Source: Moraxellaceae bacterium (GTDB lineage Bacteria; Pseudomonadota; Gammaproteobacteria; Pseudomonadales; Moraxellaceae). From it: 64,000 bases of DNA. Positions 8,722 to 16,235 of this stretch are shown here, one piece after another. The stretch lies in assembly GCA_004173455.1 (NCBI GenBank), contig SECL01000001.1, forward strand, positions 62,001 to 126,000. Direction: 5' to 3'. Numbering within the stretch: the first letter of the stretch is position 1; each line of letters begins with the position of its first letter. The translations under genes were made by a program, and so were the position numbers. The notes under the pieces were generated by a model that was given only the letters and a program-made list of their open reading frames with translations, ran no database searches and had not been told where the DNA came from.

Positions 8722-9537
8722 TTACTTGGCCAATCGTCCATTAATCCAGTGATTAATCCGATCGGGCGTCAGACTGGCCAATGAATACAGTAATCTGGAA
8801 GGCAAGCCAATGGGGGTATGAATGGGCAAAAATTTAGCCCCACGGTTTGATAACTTTACAATGGCTTGTGCCACATCATCGGCACTCAAATGCACACCCA
8901 GTTTATCAATGGCACCACTTTGCATGTCTTTGACCAACGCCGTTTGCACAAACAGCGGCATTACATCCACCACCCGAATGCCATAATGACACCATTCGTT
9001 ATCCAGTGCTTCGGTCAAGCCGCGCACCGCACATTTACTGGCAGAGTAACTGGATAAACTGGGCTGACCATAAATGGCTGAGGCAGACGATACATTAATC
9101 ACCCGCGATTGTGGGGTCTGTTTTAAATAAGGCAATGCAGTGTAGCAGCCCGTGATCACCCCGTTTAAATTAATGTTGAGCAAATTCAAATGCTGTTGCA
9201 AACCAATCTCTTCAAAACGGCCAGAGTATAAAATCCCGGCATTATTCACCAATATATCCAAGCGACCAGTGTGCTGAAAAAATGCTTCTAGCGCCTGTTG
9301 CCATTGTTCGGCATTGGTGACATCCAGCGCGCCTGCCAGCACATTTTGGCTGCTCGACTGTGCGTTTAATTCCTGCGCCAATGCTTGTACAGCGACATGG
9401 TCACGGTCATAAGCGCCTACAAACCAGCCAGCCGCCGCATAGGCTTGGGCGGTCGCGCGGCCAATACCGGCTCCTGCACCGGTAATAAACACGGTTTTTT
9501 TGTTCATGGCGCTGAGATTGGTGTTTTTACTGCTCAT
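8722..9537 (-). CDS. SDR family NAD(P)-dependent oxidoreductase
   Basis: A 271-residue classical short-chain dehydrogenase: TGAGAGIGRAT cofactor loop, LDVTN, NNAGIL, and the catalytic YSASK with a preceding Ser-Ser-Ala. The start at 9537 is preferred over 9639 because AGGAAA stands a proper distance before it and the longer version adds a low-quality 34-residue extension. The C-terminus (LPIHTPIGLPSRLLYSL) resembles SDRs of fatty-acid or alkanal metabolism in Acinetobacter relatives. It converges with the araC-type gene and is divergent from the aldehyde dehydrogenase gene, suggesting alcohol to aldehyde to acid chemistry; this is inference. Confidence 0.88.
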   Translation of the reverse strand: MSSKNTNLSAMNKKTVFITGAGAGIGRATAQAYAAAGWFVGAYDRDHVAVQALAQELNAQSSSQNVLAGALDVTNAEQWQQALEAFFQHTGRLDILVNNAGILYSGRFEEIGLQQHLNLLNINLNGVITGCYTALPYLKQTPQSRVINVSSASAIYGQPSLSSYSASKCAVRGLTEALDNEWCHYGIRVVDVMPLFVQTALVKDMQSGAIDKLGVHLSADDVAQAIVKLSNRGAKFLPIHTPIGLPSRLLYSLASLTPDRINHWINGRLAK

Positions 9538-9766
9538 TATGGTTTCCTGTTGTCGTTTTGGGTAAAGCGTTGCCGTCAAAAGTGACGATGAATTAGGCGT
9601 TTTGCTGCGCATTTGACAACAAAGATTGTCAAAAAACAAGACTTCGGTTTAAATCGGACTACAATCGCTGCACAGCCAATAGGTTGTAGCATTGCAAAAA
9701 AGTATTATGCTTTTCATCATTCATTGCGTCACACACTTCATCATTTTTTTGCGTTAAGGACAGCCC

Positions 9767-11209
9767 ATGAGCCAGCCATTTCAACTTAAAGCACAGTATC
9801 CCTTATATGTGGCCAATCAGCCGATTGAAACAGGTAGCTGGCTGGAGGTCACCGATAAATATAGCAATAAAGTAGTTAGTCGGGTGGCGCAAGCCGATCC
9901 CCAAACTCTAGAACAAGCCATTGCTGCGGCAGTAGGTGCTGAAAAAGCCATGGCTGCCCTAAAGCCGTTTCAAAAGCAGGAAATTCTGCTGCATTGTGTC
10001 AAACGCTTTAAGGAGCGCAGTGAGGAACTGGCGCAAATTCTAGTGATTGAAGGCGGTAAACCAGTCGGGTCGGCCAAGGCTGAAGTGTTGCGCTTAATTA
10101 GTACCTTTCAGCTGGCGGCCGATGCGGTCACCCAACTGGATCAGGGCGTGGTCATGCCGCTGGCAGTGACCGAAGCAGCTGCAAGCTATCGCGGCATGAC
10201 CCAGCGCGTGCCCGTAGGTGCGGTGTCCTTGATTAGCCCGTTTAACTTTCCCTTAAATTTAACCGCACATAAAATCGCACCAGCCATTGTGGCGGGCTGT
10301 CCGTTTGTTTTAAAACCTGCCAGTCTCACGCCGATTAGTGCCATTATTATTGCCGAGGTACTGGCCGAAACCAGCTTGCCGCAAGGGGCATTTTCCATCG
10401 TGCCCTGTCACCGTGATGCTGCCGACAGTATGGTGACCGATGACCGGTTTAAACTCTTAAGCTTTACCGGTTCGGATCAGGTGGGCTGGGACATGAAAGC
10501 CCGTTCAGGCCGCAAAAAAGTAGTGCTCGAGTTGGGTGGTAATGCCGCCGTGATGCTGGAAGATGATGCCAATGTGGATGCTGCGCTGGATCGCTTGGTC
10601 GCAGGAGGTTACTCACAAGCAGGTCAGGTGTGTATTAGTGTGCAGCGTATTTTGGCGCATGAAAAAATCTATGATGAGCTCAAAGACAAGTTTGTGGCAC
10701 GCGTAAAACAATTAAAAGCCGCTGATCCTGCCTTGGCTGACACGATCGTTGGTCCGATGATTAAAGAAAATGAAGCAGTACGGCTTAAAGGATGGATTAA
10801 TGATGCAGTGGCGCAAGGTGCTAGTTTGCTGGCAGGCGGCGAATTAAATGGCGTGATGTTAGAAGCCACTGTGCTTGAAAATGTCAGCCTTGATGCCGAT
10901 GTGTATAAAAACGAAGCGTTTGGCCCCGTAGTAATTTTGGAAAAATATAGCAATTTTGATGAAGGGATTGAGCTGATTAACAACAGCCGTTTTGGTTTAC
11001 AGGCTGGGGTGTATACGCAAAATTTAAATAAAATGTTTAAAGCGTGGGATACCTTGCATGTGGGCGGCGTGATTATTAATGATGTGCCGACTTTCCGCGT
11101 GGATAACATGCCCTACGGTGGCGTAAAAGACAGCGGTCTTGGTCGTGAAGGAATTAAAGCGGCAGTACTGGATATGACGGAAGAACGGGTGCTGGTGATT
11201 AAGCAGTAG
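9767..11209 (+). CDS. NAD(P)-dependent aldehyde dehydrogenase
   Basis: A 480-residue member of the aldehyde dehydrogenase superfamily, oxidising an aldehyde to its acid in the cytoplasm. Key residues are in place: Asn160 in PFNFPL, the general base Glu255 in LELGGNA, and the nucleophile Cys289 in GQVCIS. FTGSDQVG marks the NAD-binding turn and NEAFGPV the C-terminal signature. AAGGA precedes the ATG. The sequence is nearest to the lactaldehyde / phosphonoacetaldehyde / glyceraldehyde-3-phosphate ALDH branch by its GQVCISVQR block, but the substrate is not decided. It may work with the divergent SDR. Confidence 0.92.
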   Translation: MSQPFQLKAQYPLYVANQPIETGSWLEVTDKYSNKVVSRVAQADPQTLEQAIAAAVGAEKAMAALKPFQKQEILLHCVKRFKERSEELAQILVIEGGKPVGSAKAEVLRLISTFQLAADAVTQLDQGVVMPLAVTEAAASYRGMTQRVPVGAVSLISPFNFPLNLTAHKIAPAIVAGCPFVLKPASLTPISAIIIAEVLAETSLPQGAFSIVPCHRDAADSMVTDDRFKLLSFTGSDQVGWDMKARSGRKKVVLELGGNAAVMLEDDANVDAALDRLVAGGYSQAGQVCISVQRILAHEKIYDELKDKFVARVKQLKAADPALADTIVGPMIKENEAVRLKGWINDAVAQGASLLAGGELNGVMLEATVLENVSLDADVYKNEAFGPVVILEKYSNFDEGIELINNSRFGLQAGVYTQNLNKMFKAWDTLHVGGVIINDVPTFRVDNMPYGGVKDSGLGREGIKAAVLDMTEERVLVIKQ

Positions 11210-11534
11210 TTTTGTCTAATTTAATTAGAAAAATTTAGCACGTCGGAGTCTTACCATTTTAGGTATGATGAGAGGATTTGCCTGCGGCTGGCCTTACTTT
11301 TGTTTCGACAAAAGTAAGCAAAACCATTTTCATTCGTAGAACTCGGTTAATATTAGCGCGATAGTTTTTACTTGTATTCTTGACATACACGTATAGTTTA
11401 AATGTAGTCCTGTCTCGAACAATTACGAATGACTTTAAGGGCACAAGCATCTTTAAACGGTATTTTTAGTCAGGCTGCACAAGGAGTCCGTGCAGTTTTA
11501 TGTATAATTATAATATTGGAAAAGGACAATAACG
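11210..11534. other. Intergenic stretch with one hairpin
   Basis: This 325-base gap between the aldehyde dehydrogenase and the transporter has no credible gene. It contains the hairpin at 11293-11318 and otherwise AT-rich sequence. The transporter promoter presumably lies near its end; no convincing -35/-10 pair was recognised. Confidence 0.6.
11292..11319. repeat. Perfect inverted repeat closing on TTCG tetraloop
   Basis: An 11-bp perfect stem (11293-11303 with 11308-11318) encloses TTCG. As RNA this would be an extra-stable UUCG hairpin. CTTACTTTTG...CAAAAGTAAGC is reminiscent of short palindromes scattered between genes in many proteobacteria, recalled from memory and not checked. No T run follows, so it is not a normal terminator. 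Confidence 0.7.
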
Positions 11535-13097
11535 ATGTCAGCAGCTGGGTCAAATGTACGTGAAAACTGGTCAGCCCGATCTGGTTTTATTTTTGCCGCG
11601 GTGGGTTCGGCGGTGGGATTGGGTAATATCTGGCGCTTTCCGTATGTGGCTTATGAAAACGGCGGTGGTGCATTTTTACTGCCTTATCTGATTGCGTTGG
11701 TGACTGCGGGTTTGCCCCTGTTATTTTTAGATTATATCGTGGGACACAAGTACCGCCGTTCGGCGCCGTTATCGTATCAGCAAATTACCGCCAAAGCTGA
11801 AAGTATTGGCTGGTGGCAAGTGATGGTGTGCCTGTTTATTGGTCTGTATTACGCCAGTGTGCTGGCATGGGCGGCGAGCTATGTGTATTTTTCCTTTGGG
11901 CAAAAATGGCAGGCCGATCCTGAGAATTTTTTTACCAACCAATATTTACAGAGTAATACCTTACAAAGTGGCAGCAGCGCGGGTTTAAGTCTGGATATTA
12001 TTCCGCATTTGTTTTTTCCAATTGTCGCCATGTGGCTAATTGTGCTGACCATTTTATTATTAGGCATTAAGCGCGGTATTGAGTGGTCAAACAAAATTTT
12101 TATTCCACTGTTGATGGTTTTATTTTTAATTTTGGTGGTCACTGCGGTGCGTTTGCCGGGCGCGATGACGGGACTGGATGCGTTTTTTACCCCCAATTGG
12201 CAAGCCATGAGCAGCTATAAAGTGTGGCTGGCGGCGTATGGTCATATCTTTTTCTCACTGTCGGTGGGCTTTGGCATCATGGTGACCTATGCGTCTTACT
12301 TGGGTAAAAAAGTCAATTTGACCGCGTCTGGCTTGGTGGTGGGTTTGGCCAACTCCTCGTTTGAGTTACTGGCGGGTATTGGTGTGTTTGCGGCATTGGG
12401 CTTTATGGCACAAGTGCAGGGCGTGCCTGTAAGCGATGTGGTCAAAGGCGGTATTGGACTGGCATTTATTGTGTTTCCCAAGCTGATTAGTAGTTTAGGA
12501 TCTGGTGGCGATTGGTTTGGTTGTTTGTTTTTTAGCTGTTTGGTGTTTGCTGGCATTACCTCGTTGGTAAGTGTAATGGAAGTGCCGATTAGTGCCATTG
12601 TCGATAAAACCGGCTGCCAGCGTAAAACCGCAGTTTTGGGAGTGGGCGGCGGTACGGCTCTCGTGTCAACGTTATTATTTTCAACCGCCAGTGCCATGAT
12701 GCTGGTTGATATTATTGATCATTTTATTAATAACATTGGCGTGGTGCTAGGGGCGTTGTTGTCGATTGTGTTGGTGGCGTGGTTGATGAGAAGCAAGCTA
12801 AGCGAATATACCCGTCATGTGAATGCCATTTCGAGTATCAAGCTGGGTAAGGTGTGGCAAATCCTATTGATGGTGGTAACGCCCCTGAGTTTGATTGTGG
12901 CGCTAGTGCTGACCATGTCCGAATTATTTAGCGCGGGTTATGGCGATTATTCACGTGCGATGGTCATGACTTTTGGCTGGGGTAGTGTGCTGTGCTGTTT
13001 GCTGGGTGCGATTTTATTGCCGTATTTACCGCATCAAAAAAATAAACGTGGTGATGCGAAATCAACTACTTCTATCAGGGAAAGCCATCATGAATAA
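11535..13097 (+). CDS. Sodium-dependent neurotransmitter-symporter family transporter, large subunit
   Basis: A 520-residue inner-membrane Na+-coupled symporter of the NSS/SNF family with roughly twelve hydrophobic segments. The N-terminal block WSARSGFIFAAVGSAVGLGN is the family hallmark that forms the sodium and substrate sites in TM1; FPYVAYENGGGAFL follows. Later, FFSLSVGFGIMVTYASYL matches TM6 and nearby. The gene end overlaps by 8 bases the start of a tiny membrane protein typical of the MetPS arrangement, in which the pair imports methionine and alanine in Corynebacterium. Amino-acid import is therefore likely; the exact substrate is inference. AAAGGA precedes the ATG. Confidence 0.9.
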   Translation: MSAAGSNVRENWSARSGFIFAAVGSAVGLGNIWRFPYVAYENGGGAFLLPYLIALVTAGLPLLFLDYIVGHKYRRSAPLSYQQITAKAESIGWWQVMVCLFIGLYYASVLAWAASYVYFSFGQKWQADPENFFTNQYLQSNTLQSGSSAGLSLDIIPHLFFPIVAMWLIVLTILLLGIKRGIEWSNKIFIPLLMVLFLILVVTAVRLPGAMTGLDAFFTPNWQAMSSYKVWLAAYGHIFFSLSVGFGIMVTYASYLGKKVNLTASGLVVGLANSSFELLAGIGVFAALGFMAQVQGVPVSDVVKGGIGLAFIVFPKLISSLGSGGDWFGCLFFSCLVFAGITSLVSVMEVPISAIVDKTGCQRKTAVLGVGGGTALVSTLLFSTASAMMLVDIIDHFINNIGVVLGALLSIVLVAWLMRSKLSEYTRHVNAISSIKLGKVWQILLMVVTPLSLIVALVLTMSELFSAGYGDYSRAMVMTFGWGSVLCCLLGAILLPYLPHQKNKRGDAKSTTSIRESHHE

Positions 13098-13197
13098 GTC
13101 AGCTTTAATAATGATGGTGTTATCCATGATTTTATTGTGGGGTGGTTTGCTTGCGGCAGTGGTGCATTTGGCGCGGCATCCTGATGAGGCTGAATAG
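13090..13197 (+). CDS. MetS-family NSS transporter small subunit
   Basis: A 35-residue single-pass membrane protein beginning MNKSALIMMVLSMILLWGG and ending HPDEAE. Small partners of this form (a methionine-rich helix with WGG and a short charged tail) accompany MetP-type NSS transporters. It overlaps the large subunit by 8 bases, so the two are translationally coupled. The gene is too short for most gene callers. Confidence 0.85.
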   Translation: MNKSALIMMVLSMILLWGGLLAAVVHLARHPDEAE

Positions 13198-13401
13198 ATA
13201 AAATAATTTGGTATAGGGTGGGGAAGTGGCAATAGCAAATAACAGATGTTCTTTACATAACATTCCTTGTCTCACTTAAACAACTGCCAATTTAGTTATG
13301 GTTTTAACCCTCTGTTACTAGCGTTAAATCATTTACAGCGCAATGACCTTGGCTTGCGTATAATGCAATTTCTGAATTGTTGAAAAAGACCATTGCTCGC
13401 C

Positions 13402-14358
13402 GTGAAGATTATTTTTGCTGGAACGCCCGAATTTGCTGCCACTGCGTTACAAGCGCTTATTGATGCAGGCCATGAGATTGTGGCGGTGTATACCCAGCCA
13501 GATCGGCCAGCCGGTCGCGGCCAAAAACTCAGTCCTTCTGCGGTAAAAGCGTTGGCCTTGCAACATGATTTGCCGATTCACCAACCGTTGAGCCTCAAAA
13601 GTAATAGTGAAGAAGGACTCGCCGCGCAGCAACAACTGAACAGTTATGCGGCTGATGTGATGGTGGTAGCGGCTTATGGCTTGATTTTGCCCAAGGTAGT
13701 GCTCGAAACACCACGCTTTGGTTGCTTAAATATTCATGCGTCATTACTACCCAAATGGCGCGGTGCGGCTCCGATTCATCGTGCGGTATTAGCGGGTGAC
13801 GCCGCCTCTGGCATTACCATCATGCAAATGGATGTGGGACTAGATACGGGTGCCATGCTGTATAAAACCCATTGCCCCATTGAAGCCAGCGACAGCAGCA
13901 GTAGCTTGCACGATAAGCTGGCTGTACAAGGCGGACAAGCCATTAGCCAAGTGCTGCAAAATATTGAGGTATTACAAGATTATCAGCGCAATCAGCAAGT
14001 TCAGGACGACAGTCAAGCCACTTATGCCCATAAGCTGGTGAAAGCAGAAGCCAAAATGAACTGGCAACTGCCTGCTATAGAACTTGATCGTCAGATTCGC
14101 GCATATCAACCGTGGCCAGTGTCGTTTTGCGAGCTGGATGGGCAAACCTTACGGGTCTGGTCAGCGCGCGTCATGGATCAGCACAGCGAGCAACCAGCTG
14201 GTACTGTCCTGCATATTGATAAACATGGCGTACAAGTGGCCTGTGGTGACAACACGGTTTTACAACTGACTAGCCTGCAATGGTCAGGCGGCAAAGCCTT
14301 AAACAGTGTGCAAATGCTTCAAGCCCAAAAAATAACCACAGGACAGGTGTTGCAATGA
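13402..14358 (+). CDS. fmt: Methionyl-tRNA formyltransferase
   Basis: A 318-residue enzyme that formylates initiator Met-tRNA using 10-formyltetrahydrofolate. The catalytic triad Asn110, His112 and Asp148 is present in NIHASLLPKWRGAAP and MDVGLDTG, matching E. coli N106/H108/D144. A C-terminal OB-fold tRNA-binding domain follows. The GTG at 13402 gives the family start MKIIFAGTPEFA; a TTG three codons earlier (13393) is less likely. The usual partner def (peptide deformylase) is not upstream. The stop overlaps the ATG of rsmB (ATGA), showing a two-gene operon. Confidence 0.96.
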   Translation: MKIIFAGTPEFAATALQALIDAGHEIVAVYTQPDRPAGRGQKLSPSAVKALALQHDLPIHQPLSLKSNSEEGLAAQQQLNSYAADVMVVAAYGLILPKVVLETPRFGCLNIHASLLPKWRGAAPIHRAVLAGDAASGITIMQMDVGLDTGAMLYKTHCPIEASDSSSSLHDKLAVQGGQAISQVLQNIEVLQDYQRNQQVQDDSQATYAHKLVKAEAKMNWQLPAIELDRQIRAYQPWPVSFCELDGQTLRVWSARVMDQHSEQPAGTVLHIDKHGVQVACGDNTVLQLTSLQWSGGKALNSVQMLQAQKITTGQVLQ

Positions 14359-15809
14359 GTAATGACAACAATCACGCCAAGCGTAACCGTCCTCATTTTA
14401 GCAATCACGCCTTGCCTAATGATGCACGTCGCAAAATAGACAACAGGCATTTTGCCCATTTAAATTTGCGTGCGCGTGCCATTGAGTTGTTGGAGCAGGT
14501 GTATCACGGTCAATCATTGAATCAAATTTTGCCGCAAGCCATCGAAAATACCCCTGCCAAAGACAAAGGCTTGTTAAATGAGCTGGTTATGGGCACGTTG
14601 CGTCATTGGTTTGCGTTGGATACGCAGATCAAACCGATGCTGAGCAAGCCACTGACCGATACGCGTGTGCATATCGCGCTATTGCTCGGTTTGTATCAGT
14701 TATTGCAAACCCGTATTCCAGCACATGCGGCCATTAGTGAAACCGTTGAAGCCATCAAACAATTAAAGCTGGATAAAGCCAGTGGCTTGGTCAATGCCTT
14801 ATTGCGCCGTGCCAGTCGTGAGTTGGACAGCATGCAGGCACAATTTGAGGCCAATCATGCGTTACCCGCGTGGTTGTATAAACAGCTCAAAAAAGACTGG
14901 CCACAACAAGCCAATCATATTGCCCAGAATTTGCGCCATGCTGCACCAGTGACCTTGCGTATCAATAGCCGCGAGGGCAAACGCGATGATTATCTGGTAG
15001 AGCTTAAAGACTGGGATATTGATGCAGGCGCGTGCAAACTGTCAGATGACGGCATTGAGCTACGGCAATCGGCATCTATTGTGGAGTTGCCCGGCTATCA
15101 TCAAGGCTGGTTTTCAGTACAAGATGAACATGCCCAATTGTGTGCGCAGTTTTCGGGCGATTTAAATGGCAAGCGCGTGCTGGATGCCTGTGCCGCACCG
15201 GGCGGAAAAACCGCGCATCTGTTAGAAAAAAATAAACCTGCCTTGCTGGTGGCGATTGATTACGATGAAAAACGTCTGAGCCGTGTGCATGAAAACCTTG
15301 AACGCTTGCAGCTCGATGGCGCGCATGTTCAGGTCATTACCGCAGATGCCGCCACATGGCAGCCTGATGCCCAGCTTGATGATGCCGAGCTTGACCATGT
15401 TCAGTTTGACCATATTTTGCTGGATGCACCGTGTACCGCCACAGGGGTAATTCGCCGTCATCCTGATATTCGGCTACTACGTCAGCAATCCGATGTGCAG
15501 CAAACCGCGCAGTTGCAAGCCCAGTTATTGGATCATTTATGGCAGCAACTTAAGCTTGGCGGCACGTTATTGTATGTGACCTGTTCTATTTTAAAACAAG
15601 AAAATCATCAGCAAATTGCAGCATTTTTAAAGCGCACGGCCAATGCACAATTGGTGCCGCTTGAATTAGAGGCACTACAGCAGAACACCAGTGTATTGGA
15701 TTTACAGCCGAATATCATTGAGGGGCAGGCTGTGATCGGTTTGCAGTTATTACCGCAACAACAGGGTGGTGACGGATTTTATTTTGCCAAGTTACTCAAA
15801 ACCGCTTAA
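14355..15809 (+). CDS. rsmB: 16S rRNA (cytosine(967)-C5)-methyltransferase
   Basis: A 484-residue S-adenosylmethionine-dependent RNA methylase. An N-terminal NusB-like RNA-binding domain (RARAIELLEQVYHGQSL; LLNELVMGTLRHW) is followed by a Rossmann methyltransferase with DACAAPGGKTAHLLE (SAM motif I), LDAPCTATGVIRRHPDIR (motif IV cysteine) and YVTCSI (motif VI catalytic cysteine). The start at 14355 overlaps the fmt stop. At 484 residues it is longer than the ~430 of E. coli; the extra comes from a polar N-terminal tail of about 40 residues and a repeated Asp-rich segment around QPDAQLDDAELDHVQFDH. Confidence 0.95.
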   Translation: MSNDNNHAKRNRPHFSNHALPNDARRKIDNRHFAHLNLRARAIELLEQVYHGQSLNQILPQAIENTPAKDKGLLNELVMGTLRHWFALDTQIKPMLSKPLTDTRVHIALLLGLYQLLQTRIPAHAAISETVEAIKQLKLDKASGLVNALLRRASRELDSMQAQFEANHALPAWLYKQLKKDWPQQANHIAQNLRHAAPVTLRINSREGKRDDYLVELKDWDIDAGACKLSDDGIELRQSASIVELPGYHQGWFSVQDEHAQLCAQFSGDLNGKRVLDACAAPGGKTAHLLEKNKPALLVAIDYDEKRLSRVHENLERLQLDGAHVQVITADAATWQPDAQLDDAELDHVQFDHILLDAPCTATGVIRRHPDIRLLRQQSDVQQTAQLQAQLLDHLWQQLKLGGTLLYVTCSILKQENHQQIAAFLKRTANAQLVPLELEALQQNTSVLDLQPNIIEGQAVIGLQLLPQQQGGDGFYFAKLLKTA

Positions 15810-16235
15810 AAATAAAGCGGTCTGATCATGCGATGAGCATCGAATCACTGTCATGATCGGCTAAAACGTAGCGTAACTCCTTTCTGCAAAAATAAAATGG
15901 CCTGCACGAGGCCATTTTTGCGGAGATTATAAATCTGCATGGCTTGATAACATTCAGGTTTTTATACAAGATAATTGTTGATAAATTAATCAGTACAACC
16001 GCATACTAGCCGCTGATGGCGAAACAATAAAACTGCCTTATTTACACAAAAATTAACAGAGTGTTACCTATCTGCTGTATTGGTTATTCTGTCGTAAAGT
16101 CATGTATCCGAATTGCTAAATGTCAAAGGATGAAATAAAGTTTATCCTGACACAATTGCTGTCTGAAATTTGCAATAGTTCACATTTTTCGTGAGGCGAT
16201 CTCACCACTCTTTATATACTGGAATGAGGTAAGGC
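15810..16235. other. Intergenic stretch upstream of the DUF11 locus
   Basis: The 426 bases between rsmB and the first surface-protein gene hold a terminator (15894-15919), a short hairpin around the rsmB stop (15801-15821), a 7-bp inverted repeat GATCATG/CATGATC (15824-15858), and about 300 bases of AT-rich DNA without any ORF. The length suggests a regulated promoter for the following 22-kb locus, but no -35/-10 pair could be called with confidence. Confidence 0.6.
15894..15919 (+). terminator. Intrinsic terminator after rsmB
   Basis: A 9-bp stem AAAATGGCC/GGCCATTTT (15894-15902 with 15910-15918), a 7-base loop and a T run ending at 15919. The A/T flanks also allow function on the opposite strand. 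Confidence 0.85.

Noticed and set aside
11259-11450. Minus-strand 63-codon frame in the ALDH-transporter gap
   Set aside because: It runs through the palindrome and AT-rich spacer, with no ribosome site or recognisable motif.
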